The notes beneath the pieces were generated by a model. It ran no database searches and was not told the origin of the DNA. It saw nothing but the letters and a program-made list of their open reading frames with translations. A stretch of DNA of 10,741 nt, from NCBI GenBank assembly GCA_002317305.1, contig DCIZ01000086.1, forward strand, positions 19,449 through 30,189, given 5' to 3'. The stretch comes from Campylobacter sp. UBA1713. GTDB taxonomy: Bacteria; Campylobacterota; Campylobacteria; Campylobacterales; Campylobacteraceae. The translations under genes and the position numbers were made by a program. This document shows positions 1 through 5,644 of the stretch, in pieces. Positions within the stretch are counted from its first letter, which is position 1; every line of letters starts with the position of its first letter.

Positions 1-85
1 AAAAGAAAACGGCGGCGGGACTAAATAAAAAGCGTTAGCTTTTCACATACGGATTGCGGAATTCGGAAAACAGAAAACGGAATTT
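1..85 (+). repeat. Partial copy of a dispersed palindromic element (right half)
   Basis: The first 21 bases are identical to the right arm of the large inverted repeat at 5453-5473. The similarity continues through a short hairpin (AAAAGC/GCTTTT at 28-43) and a purine-rich tail that ends in CAGAAAACGGAATTT at 71-85, matching 5520-5534. The left arm lies outside the window. No coding potential is seen. Confidence 0.75.
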
Positions 86-133
86 GTGAAAATTTGCTTT
101 TTCGTGAATTTTGTAGATTCTACTTGCCTAAAA

Positions 134-181
134 GGCGGGGGATTCTTCGGGCGGGCTTTTGCCCACCCTCAGAATGACGGC
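134..181 (-). repeat. REP-like intergenic repeat, copy 1
   Basis: Read on the minus strand this begins GCCGTCATTCTGAGG and ends GAAGAATCCCCCGCC. The same ends occur at 9121-9165, 10620-10665 and (start only, with a shorter 3' end) 10695-10737. The centre is variable; here it is a GGGC/GCCC hairpin-forming stretch (around 151-166). It is non-coding. Confidence 0.75.
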
Positions 182-191
182 ATTGGTTTGA

Positions 192-207
192 CGATTCTGT
201 AGAATCG
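192..207. repeat. Short perfect palindrome
   Basis: CGATTCT-GT-AGAATCG is a perfect 7-bp inverted repeat with a 2-nt loop, lying between REP-like copy 1 and the inverted palindromic element at 211-329. A related AGATTCT core occurs at about 115-121. The role is unknown. Confidence 0.6.
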
Positions 208-210
208 CAA

Positions 211-329
211 CCGCACTCCGCATGAAAAGCTAACGCTTTTTTTTAGCCTCCGCCAAAACTCTCTTTTCGCTAAAAGCTCAAAGAGGGTTTTGGCGGAGGC
301 GGAGGGCGGGGGCAAGCCCCTGCGACCCC
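211..329 (-). repeat. Dispersed palindromic element, complete copy, inverted
   Basis: On the minus strand the order is: GGGGTCGCAGGGGC with its GGGGC/GCCCC hairpin (309-320), then a long inverted repeat with 21-nt arms at 280-300 and 246-266 (one G-T type mismatch) around a 13-nt loop, then an AAAAGC/GCTTTT hairpin (225-240). The same order is seen at 5389-5534. The element starts about 45 bases beyond the dnaK stop and could form a strong stem in the dnaK transcript, but no U-run follows the large stem on that strand, so terminator function is only a guess. The small hairpin followed by eight T (237-244) faces the plus strand. Confidence 0.75.
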
Positions 330-374
330 ATAAATCGCTCCGCTCACAAATTTCCGTTTTTTGAACGTTCTCCG

Positions 375-2264
375 TTACTGAACCTCTGCGTCTATCACGT
401 CGTCATCTCTCTTTTTCTCTTTTTTCTCCTCTTTCTCGCCCTTGTCGCCATTTGGATTCTTCTCTGCATACATCATCTCTGCTAGCTTGTGTGAAGCCTC
501 TGCTAACATCTTCATCTTTGCATCTACGGCGTTCTTTGTAGCGTTTTCGTCTTTTAGCGTTGAGCGAAGTTCAGCGATGGCAGCGGTGATCTTCTCTTTC
601 TCCTCTGCTGGGACTTTGTCGCCAAGGTCGTTAAGACTCTTCTCTGTCGTGTGGATGAAAGACTCCGCGTGGTTTTTCGCGTCTATTAGCTCGCGTTTTT
701 TCGCGTCTTCTTCTTTGTGAAGCTCCGCCTCTTTTACCATCTTTTCTATCTCTTCGTTACTAAGTCCGCTTGAACCGCTGATGGTGATGTTTTGCGCTTT
801 GCCGCTAGCTTTGTCTTTTGCCGAAACGGTCAAGATTCCGTTTGCATCTATGTCAAACGTAACCTCTATCTGTGGCACGCCGCGCGGTGCTGGCATGATG
901 CCTTCTAGGTTAAAGTTACCCAAACTCTTGTTGTCTCTAGCAAATTCACGCTCGCCCTGCAAAACGTTTATGGTAACGGCACTTTGGTTGTCCTCTGCTG
1001 TTGAGAAAGTTTGCGACTTTTTGGTAGGAATGGTCGTTCCTTTTTCTATGAGTTTTGTAGAAACACCGCCCAAAGTCTCGATGCCAAGCGAAAGCGGCGT
1101 TACGTCCAAAAGCAAAACGTCTTTTACGTCGCCCTTTATGACCGCACCTTGAATCGCCGCGCCCACTGCTACAACTTCGTCAGGATTTACGCCCTTGTTT
1201 AGCTCTTTGCTAAATGCGCGTTTGACTTCCTCTTGAACCACTGGCACACGTGTCGAACCGCCCACCATGACGATCTCTTTTACTTCGGTTTTACTAAGCC
1301 CTGCATCTGCTACAACTCTGTTTATGGTCTCTATGGTCTCTGCTACGAGGTCTTCTATCATGCCCTCAAATTTAGCACGGCTAAGAGTCTTAACGAGGTG
1401 TTTTGGACCTGTCGCATCGGCTGTTATAAACGGCAAATTTATACTAGTCTCAACGGCACTAGAAAGCTCTTTTTTCGCGTTTTCTGCCGCCTCTTTTAGA
1501 CGTTGCATCGCCATGACGTCGCCTTTTAGGTCTATGCCACTCTCGCTTTTAAACTCCGCTAGTAGCCAGTCTATGACGCGGTTGTCAAAGTCATCTCCGC
1601 CCAAAAACGCATTTCCGCCTGTTGACATAACTTCTACCACGTTGTCGCCAGTTTCAAGCACCGTTACGTCAAACGTGCCACCGCCAAGGTCGTAAACTAC
1701 GATCTTCTCCGCCTCTTTTTTGTCTAGTCCATACGCAAGTGCTGCCGCTGTCGGCTCGTTTATGATGCGAAGGACATTTAGCCCTGCTATGATTCCAGCC
1801 TCTTTTGTCGCTTTTCTTTGGCTGTCGTTAAAGTAAGCTGGCACGGTGATAACCGCATCTGTTACACTCTCGCCCAAAAACGACTCCGCGTCCTCTTTTA
1901 GCTTTATGAGCACTTTTGACGAAATTTCTTGTGGTGTGTAGACTTTTCCCGCTATCTCGACAGCACACGCGCCGTTTCTGTCTACTATTTTGTAAGGTAG
2001 CCTGCTTTGCGCCTCTTGTGCGTTTTTCTCGTTCATCATAAGTCCCATGATTCGCTTAATAGAAAAAATGGTCTTCTCTGGATTCGTAACCGCTTGGCGT
2101 TTTGCCGACTCGCCTACCAAAACCTCGCCTTTGTCTGTGAAAGCCACTATAGAAGGTGTTGTGTTTTTGCCCTCTTTGTTAGGGATCACTTTACTCTCAC
2201 CACGCTCATAAACACTTACGCACGAATTTGTCGTGCCTAGATCAATGCCGATAACTTTTGCCAT
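375..2264 (-). CDS. dnaK: Hsp70 chaperone DnaK
   Basis: This is the cytoplasmic ATP-dependent Hsp70, which binds exposed hydrophobic peptide segments and works with DnaJ and GrpE. The 629 residues are a normal full length. The ATPase domain opens with IDLGTTNS (7-14), carries Lys70 in the FSIKRIMG segment, and has the phosphate loop DLGGGTFDV (192-200) and VGGSTRVP (334-341). The interdomain linker DVLLLDV is at 382-388. The substrate-binding domain follows, then a helical lid and a Lys/Glu-rich tail ending [10 protein letters not shown]. The ATG at 2264 has a good AAAGGA site about 8 nt upstream. It is the last gene of the hrcA-grpE operon but is separated from grpE by about 1.5 kb of unrelated ORFs. 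No convincing promoter of its own is visible in the 70-nt gap before it. Confidence 0.98.
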   Translation of the reverse strand: MAKVIGIDLGTTNSCVSVYERGESKVIPNKEGKNTTPSIVAFTDKGEVLVGESAKRQAVTNPEKTIFSIKRIMGLMMNEKNAQEAQSRLPYKIVDRNGACAVEIAGKVYTPQEISSKVLIKLKEDAESFLGESVTDAVITVPAYFNDSQRKATKEAGIIAGLNVLRIINEPTAAALAYGLDKKEAEKIVVYDLGGGTFDVTVLETGDNVVEVMSTGGNAFLGGDDFDNRVIDWLLAEFKSESGIDLKGDVMAMQRLKEAAENAKKELSSAVETSINLPFITADATGPKHLVKTLSRAKFEGMIEDLVAETIETINRVVADAGLSKTEVKEIVMVGGSTRVPVVQEEVKRAFSKELNKGVNPDEVVAVGAAIQGAVIKGDVKDVLLLDVTPLSLGIETLGGVSTKLIEKGTTIPTKKSQTFSTAEDNQSAVTINVLQGEREFARDNKSLGNFNLEGIMPAPRGVPQIEVTFDIDANGILTVSAKDKASGKAQNITISGSSGLSNEEIEKMVKEAELHKEEDAKKRELIDAKNHAESFIHTTEKSLNDLGDKVPAEEKEKITAAIAELRSTLKDENATKNAVDAKMKMLAEASHKLAEMMYAEKNPNGDKGEKEEKKEKKRDDDVIDAEVQ

Positions 2265-2334
2265 ACTAATATCCTTTAAATTGGTCTTACTTAAATTTAG
2301 TTTAGTCTCATTTCGGAGAGGGATTTTTAAATTT

Positions 2335-2766
2335 TCACTTTTTGAATTTATTATACACCTTTGATATCTCTGTATATTTGCTGTCTAGCTTGTTTAATTC
2401 ATTATGCGCAACAACGCGTGCTACGATAGTATCTTTCCATAAGGTCTCAAAATAATGTTTATCTATCGTGCCATTATTATAACCATAACACAAAGTCTCA
2501 TAAAAGTTGAATAGATCAAAATGTATATCTTGTAGTCTCTTACTCAAAAGTTCAAACTCCTCATGCTTCGTGCTACTATATATTTCACGACTGCATTCAT
2601 GAATTTTTTGAAAAATTTGTGCATTTTGCTCCAAGAGTTTAAATGTTTGCAAATTTTGGTTTATCTTCCTTTGTCTATCTGTAGCTTTATATGTAAGATA
2701 TGCCGCACCAGCACTGCAAAAGGCAACAACACCACTAAAAATCGCAATCAAAGTATTAATTTCCAT
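2335..2766 (-). CDS. Membrane-anchored helical protein, second module copy (orfB2)
   Basis: Family not recognised. The protein (143 aa from this start) has one hydrophobic segment at residues 4-25, then a soluble, probably mostly helical region. It is a clear paralogue of the upstream protein encoded at 2942-3538: both share ATxxQRxINQNLQ just after the membrane segment (28-40 here), QKIHxCxxEI, and an LCYxYNxxxIDKxYF block (about 88-106). This copy lacks the extra N-terminal membrane segment and C-terminal tail of its paralogue. An in-frame ATG at 2778 would add four residues; 2766 is preferred because it overlaps the preceding small ORF by 11 nt, much like the 8-nt overlap in the other module. 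No clear ribosome site precedes either start, which suggests translational coupling. Loose resemblance to DUF4760-type membrane proteins is a guess. Confidence 0.8.
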   Translation of the reverse strand: MEINTLIAIFSGVVAFCSAGAAYLTYKATDRQRKINQNLQTFKLLEQNAQIFQKIHECSREIYSSTKHEEFELLSKRLQDIHFDLFNFYETLCYGYNNGTIDKHYFETLWKDTIVARVVAHNELNKLDSKYTEISKVYNKFKK

Positions 2767-2902
2767 TTTCGCTACCATTTGTCTTTTTTGTCTCTTGCTT
2801 TTTAAACTCTGCTTCTTTTGCCTTAACCATTTCTGACACAGCTTTCAAATACTCGATTTTTGGATTTAAAGACTCATTAACTAAAGTCTTATTCTCATTC
2901 AT
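2756..2902 (-). CDS. Small charged protein, second module copy (orfA2), 48 aa
   Basis: This is a short ORF with a good AGGAG site 6 nt before its ATG, the best ribosome site in the module. The product is hydrophilic and probably helical, with a Lys/Glu-rich second half. Residues 18-29 (YLKAVSEMVKAK) match YLKKSDEMVKNK in the small ORF at 3531-3683, and both proteins end close to an NG motif encoded over the start of the next gene. The conserved sequence, position and overlap with the downstream membrane protein argue that it is a real gene and not a chance ORF. The function is unknown; a partner or regulator of the adjacent membrane protein is an inference from linkage only. Confidence 0.72.
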   Translation of the reverse strand: MNENKTLVNESLNPKIEYLKAVSEMVKAKEAEFKKQETKKTNGSENGN

Positions 2903-2941
2903 TTTTAACTCCTATTTTTCAAATCAAATTTAATCACAATG

Positions 2942-3538
2942 CTAATTAGTGTCTAAAGTCTCCACCTCATCTACCTTTGGCAACTCTTTTATTGGAATTT
3001 CACCAAAATTCTTCCCTGTAAATTCACGATAAACTTTTGCCATCTCGTCATAAGTCTCGCTAATATCTTTGCCATTTTGAAGTTCAACGATCTGAATAAT
3101 AGTCTCCTTATACATCTTTTTGAAATACACTTTATCAATGCTATTTTTATTATAATAATAACACAAATTTTCAAAAAAATCATAAAATTCAACATAAACC
3201 TCATTTCGTTTCTCTAACAAAGGTTTCGCTTTACTTATATCATCGCATTCGCATATCTCTTGGTCGCACTTGTGTATTTTCTGCAATAACTGAGCTTTAT
3301 ATTCCAAATATTTAACCATCTGTAAATTTTGGTTTATCTCTCTTTGCCCTTCTGTAGCCTTATAATTAAACCACGCCGCCAAAGCACTACAAGATGCAAA
3401 AACAATACCGCAAATAGCAATAATCCTTTCAAACTTGATATCTTCCAACGAATATATCAAATAACAAGCCACCAAACCAAATATCACAAGCAAAATTTTA
3501 AACAAAATTTTAAAAACCTTAGACCAAAAGTTACCCAT
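2942..3538 (-). CDS. Two-segment membrane protein, first module copy (orfB1), 198 aa
   Basis: Family not recognised. Two hydrophobic segments are visible (about residues 8-31 and 36-59), followed by a soluble helical region carrying ATEGQREINQNLQ (61-73), QKIHKCDQEI (86-95) and LCYYYNKNSIDKVYF (125-139), and an acidic tail. These blocks align with the protein at 2335-2766, and the DNA is also similar (for example 3324-3398 against 2651-2732), so the pair arose by tandem duplication. The start ATG overlaps the stop of the small ORF before it (ATGGGTAA), and there is no independent ribosome site of note. The base composition is visibly more AT-rich than hrcA, grpE or dnaK, consistent with later acquisition into the operon. 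It is probably an inner-membrane protein with a cytoplasmic domain. Confidence 0.85.
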   Translation of the reverse strand: MGNFWSKVFKILFKILLVIFGLVACYLIYSLEDIKFERIIAICGIVFASCSALAAWFNYKATEGQREINQNLQMVKYLEYKAQLLQKIHKCDQEICECDDISKAKPLLEKRNEVYVEFYDFFENLCYYYNKNSIDKVYFKKMYKETIIQIVELQNGKDISETYDEMAKVYREFTGKNFGEIPIKELPKVDEVETLDTN

Positions 3539-3683
3539 TTTTGTAACTACGCTCCTTGTATTGCTTTTTATCCTCCAGTTCTTGTAGTTCTTGCATTTTA
3601 TTCTTCACCATCTCGTCAGATTTTTTCAGATAATCCGCCAAAGCTTTTCCGTTAAAACTCTCAATAGATAAATTTCTTTCCAT
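3531..3683 (-). CDS. Small charged protein, first module copy (orfA1), 50 aa
   Basis: This short ORF runs from an ATG preceded by an AAGAGG-like site and ends in TAA within ATGGGTAA, the first codons of the next gene (8-nt overlap). The product is hydrophilic, with a Lys/Glu/Gln-rich helical second half. YLKKSDEMVKNK (18-29) is shared with the small ORF at 2756-2902. The order small ORF then membrane protein is the same in both copies. Function unknown. It lies 118 nt downstream of the grpE stop, with no strong promoter in between (a lone TAAAAT at 3702-3707 on the minus strand is weak), so read-through from the hrcA promoter is likely. Confidence 0.72.
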   Translation of the reverse strand: MERNLSIESFNGKALADYLKKSDEMVKNKMQELQELEDKKQYKERSYKNG

Positions 3684-3730
3684 CTCTCGCCTCTTTTTCA
3701 AATTTTACCCAACCCACGCCACAAAACGCC

Positions 3731-3775
3731 CACGCAAAAACGCCACACGCAAAAACGCCACACGCAAAACGCCCA
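3731..3775. repeat. 15-bp tandem repeat, three copies
   Basis: CACGCAAAAACGCCA occurs twice exactly (3731-3745, 3746-3760), and a third time with one A fewer and one C more (3761-3775). Similar partial units lie on both sides. It occupies the gap between grpE and the inserted module and is non-coding in any convincing frame. Confidence 0.85.
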
Positions 3776-3801
3776 CACCAAAAATCCACATCCACGCACG
3801 T

Positions 3802-4317
3802 CTAGTTCGCCACCACCACCATCGCTGGTCTAACCACACGTCCGTTACAGATGTAGCCCTTTTGATAAACTAGCCCTATCCGCCCGCTCTCCACACCTTC
3901 AAAATCCGCCTTTGAGATGGCATTGTGCAAATTTGGGTCAAACTCGCCACTAGTCTCTATCTCTTTTACCCCAAACTCCTCAAAAACCTTCACAAACGCC
4001 TCTTTCGTCATCTCCACGCCATCTTTAAATTTCGCCGTCTCCTCACTCTCGCACGGCGCACCAAGTGCCGCATCGAGCGCATCGACCACGCTCAAAAGCT
4101 TTTGCGCAAACCTAAAATTCGCAAATTTAACCGCCTCGATCTTCTCCCTCTCGAAACGCTTTTTTATGTTCTCAAACTCCGCCGCCTCACGAAGCAAATT
4201 CTCCTGCGAACTCTTTAGCTCGCCTGCCAAAAGCGACAACTGCGCCTCTAGCTCACTTACCTTTGACTCCTCTGAAAAACCATCCTCCATCTCGACTTCT
4301 ATCTTTTTCTTTGCCAT
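3802..4317 (-). CDS. grpE: GrpE nucleotide exchange factor
   Basis: GrpE is the cytoplasmic co-chaperone that releases ADP from DnaK and resets its substrate cycle. The chosen ATG at 4317 gives 171 aa and follows a good AAAGGA site; a longer frame to 4374 exists but lacks a ribosome site and would overlap hrcA. The N-terminal part is a long charged helix, typical of the GrpE dimer coiled coil (about 17-75). The C-terminal beta domain carries the family signature, visible as FDPNLHNAI (126-134) and GYICNGRVVRPAMVVV (154-169). It lies 25 nt downstream of hrcA in the same operon. Confidence 0.96.
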   Translation of the reverse strand: MAKKKIEVEMEDGFSEESKVSELEAQLSLLAGELKSSQENLLREAAEFENIKKRFEREKIEAVKFANFRFAQKLLSVVDALDAALGAPCESEETAKFKDGVEMTKEAFVKVFEEFGVKEIETSGEFDPNLHNAISKADFEGVESGRIGLVYQKGYICNGRVVRPAMVVVAN

Positions 4318-4342
4318 ATTTTTTTCCTTTAAATTTGAATTT

Positions 4343-5125
4343 TCATGCTGCCAAGCGCTCGAAAAACTCGCCATAATTTGCGTAAATTCCGCCCACCACG
4401 ACCATCTTTGTCTCCACGCCTTCGAATCTCACATCTGCCAAAACGCCCATGTAGCCGGGCTCAAAAAGCGGCGAAAACTCCACAGATGAACCAAAAAGCT
4501 CGGCTAAATTTGGTCCCAAAGTCTCGCCTATGTAAGCACCACAACGGCTTTTCAGCGCCACATCTTCGTTTGCACGAAAGAGCACCTGTGCGTTTTTAAA
4601 CTCGCCTATCTTTCGCCTCAGCTCGCTTAGCCCTATCTGTGCTGCTATCTCTTCAAGCTCGACCAAACTCGACCCGACCAAATTTGTCAAAAACTTCTCC
4701 ACACGCCTGTTAAACTTGAGTCCGATGCACTCAACCCCAAAGTCCAAAACCAAAAAACGATTCTGCAAATTCAAAACCTCTTTCAGCTCCACATCGTAAG
4801 GCTTAAAAACGAGACAATAAAGCCCAAATTCGCTTACCAAATAGTCCAAAAAATCCCCATCAACCACGTCAAACGTGCCCTCAAAGTCAAGCTTGTTTTG
4901 CCAAAACACACGCATCGCAAGTTCAGTCGGAATCCGCCCGCCACTAATGTGAATTTGCGTGATGGCACCAGCATCGCTTAGTTTCTTAAAATAAACACGA
5001 ATCGTAGAAGCTGGAATCGCCTCTTTCATCAGCAGTCCGAGTTCAGCCGAGCCTATGGGCTCACCGACTCGAAGGTATGCTTGAATCATCGATTCTAAGA
5101 TCAACTCTCTTTTGTCAACTTTCAT
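4343..5125 (-). CDS. hrcA: Heat-inducible transcription repressor HrcA
   Basis: HrcA is the dimeric repressor that binds CIRCE operators and shuts off chaperone operons when unfolded-protein load is low; in many bacteria its folding depends on GroEL. The 260 aa length fits the short epsilonproteobacterial form. The N-terminal winged helix occupies about residues 1-70, ending in SGGRIPTE (61-68), which corresponds to the family AGRIPT segment. The C-terminal part has VGGIYANY near the end. The ATG at 5125 has AGGA about 9 nt upstream. It is the first gene of the operon, directly behind its own CIRCE site, so autoregulation is expected. Confidence 0.95.
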   Translation of the reverse strand: MKVDKRELILESMIQAYLRVGEPIGSAELGLLMKEAIPASTIRVYFKKLSDAGAITQIHISGGRIPTELAMRVFWQNKLDFEGTFDVVDGDFLDYLVSEFGLYCLVFKPYDVELKEVLNLQNRFLVLDFGVECIGLKFNRRVEKFLTNLVGSSLVELEEIAAQIGLSELRRKIGEFKNAQVLFRANEDVALKSRCGAYIGETLGPNLAELFGSSVEFSPLFEPGYMGVLADVRFEGVETKMVVVGGIYANYGEFFERLAA

Positions 5126-5162
5126 AATAAATTCCTAAACGCAGTTCATCGATCATTTTAAG

Positions 5163-5189
5163 TTAGCACTCTAACCTTATGAGTGATAA
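5163..5189. promoter_or_regulatory. CIRCE operator (HrcA binding site)
   Basis: TTAGCACTC, a 9-nt spacer, then GAGTGATAA. This matches the CIRCE consensus TTAGCACTC-N9-GAGTGCTAA in 17 of 18 positions; the only change is A for C in the right arm. It starts four bases downstream of the hrcA -10 box, overlapping the expected transcription start, where bound HrcA would block initiation. Confidence 0.96.
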
Positions 5190-5193
5190 AGTA

Positions 5194-5223
5194 ATTATAC
5201 AACATTTAGCACCACTTTGTCAA
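5194..5223 (-). promoter_or_regulatory. Sigma70 promoter of the hrcA operon
   Basis: On the minus strand, TTGACA (5218-5223) and TATAAT (5194-5199) are both perfect consensus hexamers, separated by 18 nt. Transcription should begin inside the CIRCE site and run through hrcA, grpE, the inserted ORFs and dnaK, after a leader of about 60 nt. A full -35 box is unusual for Campylobacter, so this looks like a strong promoter held in check by HrcA. Confidence 0.88.
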
Positions 5224-5278
5224 GGGGTTTTACAAAATTTGTGAAAAATTCCGCAAAATTCACTATTCTAGCCAACAA

Positions 5279-5300
5279 AAATTCGTCAAAATTCGAAAAA
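5279..5300 (+). repeat. 22-bp dispersed repeat, copy 1
   Basis: These 22 bases, built around AAATTCG-TCA-AAATTCG, recur exactly at 10586-10607. Both copies lie in intergenic DNA next to other repeat classes. No function can be assigned. Confidence 0.7.
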
Positions 5301-5311
5301 ACACAAATTTT

Positions 5312-5382
5312 CCACACTCCACACTCCGCACTCCGAACGCACTCCACACTCCACACTCCACACTCCGAACGCACTACGCACT
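5312..5382. repeat. Heptanucleotide CCACACT/CCGCACT repeat tract
   Basis: The tract is made of CCACACT, CCGCACT and CCGAACGCACT units: two CCACACT, one CCGCACT, one 11-mer, three CCACACT, a second 11-mer, and a degenerate last unit. The same CCGCACTCCG motif appears singly in other gaps here (211-220, 5536-5545, 9231-9240, and inverted around 9056-9089). Low-complexity ORFs across it are not believable genes. Confidence 0.85.
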
Positions 5383-5388
5383 ACAAAC

Positions 5389-5534
5389 GGGGTCGCAGGG
5401 GCGAAGCCCCCGTCCGCCCGTCCCGCCGCCGTTTTCTTTTGAGATTTATCGAAAAAGAAAACGGCGGCGGGACTACAAAAAAGCTTTAGCTTTTCATACG
5501 GAAAACAGACAACAGAAAGCAGAAAACGGAATTT
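5389..5534 (+). repeat. Dispersed palindromic element, complete copy
   Basis: It opens with GGGGTCGCAGGGGC and a GGGGC/GCCCC hairpin (5398-5410). A perfect 21-nt inverted repeat follows, arms 5420-5440 and 5453-5473, around the loop GAGATTTATCGA. Next come the hairpin AAAAGCT-TT-AGCTTTT (5479-5494) and a tail shared with 1-85. The inverted copy at 211-329 has the same order but different arm sequences. Confidence 0.85.
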
Positions 5535-5607
5535 CCGCACTCCGCTTTCCGTTTTCCGCACGCACTCCAAACAAAAACGCTTGATTAGACTTTAAGCTCA
5601 TTTTTAG

Positions 5608-5613
5608 TAGAAT
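5608..5613 (+). promoter_or_regulatory. Possible -10 box for priA
   Basis: TAGAAT, preceded by a T-rich run (ATTTTTAG), resembles Campylobacter promoters, which often lack a -35 box. It lies about 30 nt before the priA start. Weak evidence from motif alone. Confidence 0.35.
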
Positions 5614-5644
5614 CTCAAATTAAAACGAATTTCAAGGAGTGGTG

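Noticed and set aside
246..300. Rho-independent terminator of dnaK
   Set aside because: The stem is strong, but on the dnaK strand it is followed by A residues, not T; the same stem type also occurs in the unrelated hrcA-priA gap. Kept only as a repeat element.
4318..4374. N-terminal extension of GrpE (start at 4374)
   Set aside because: The extension overlaps the hrcA 3' end, lacks a ribosome site and is not GrpE-like; the ATG at 4317 has a good AAAGGA.
5312..5382. CRISPR-like array
   Set aside because: The units are contiguous heptamers without spacers of regular length; no cas genes nearby.
5286..5570. Minus-strand ORF of 94 aa in the hrcA-priA gap
   Set aside because: It is a translation of the heptamer tract and palindromic element; no ribosome site and low-complexity product.
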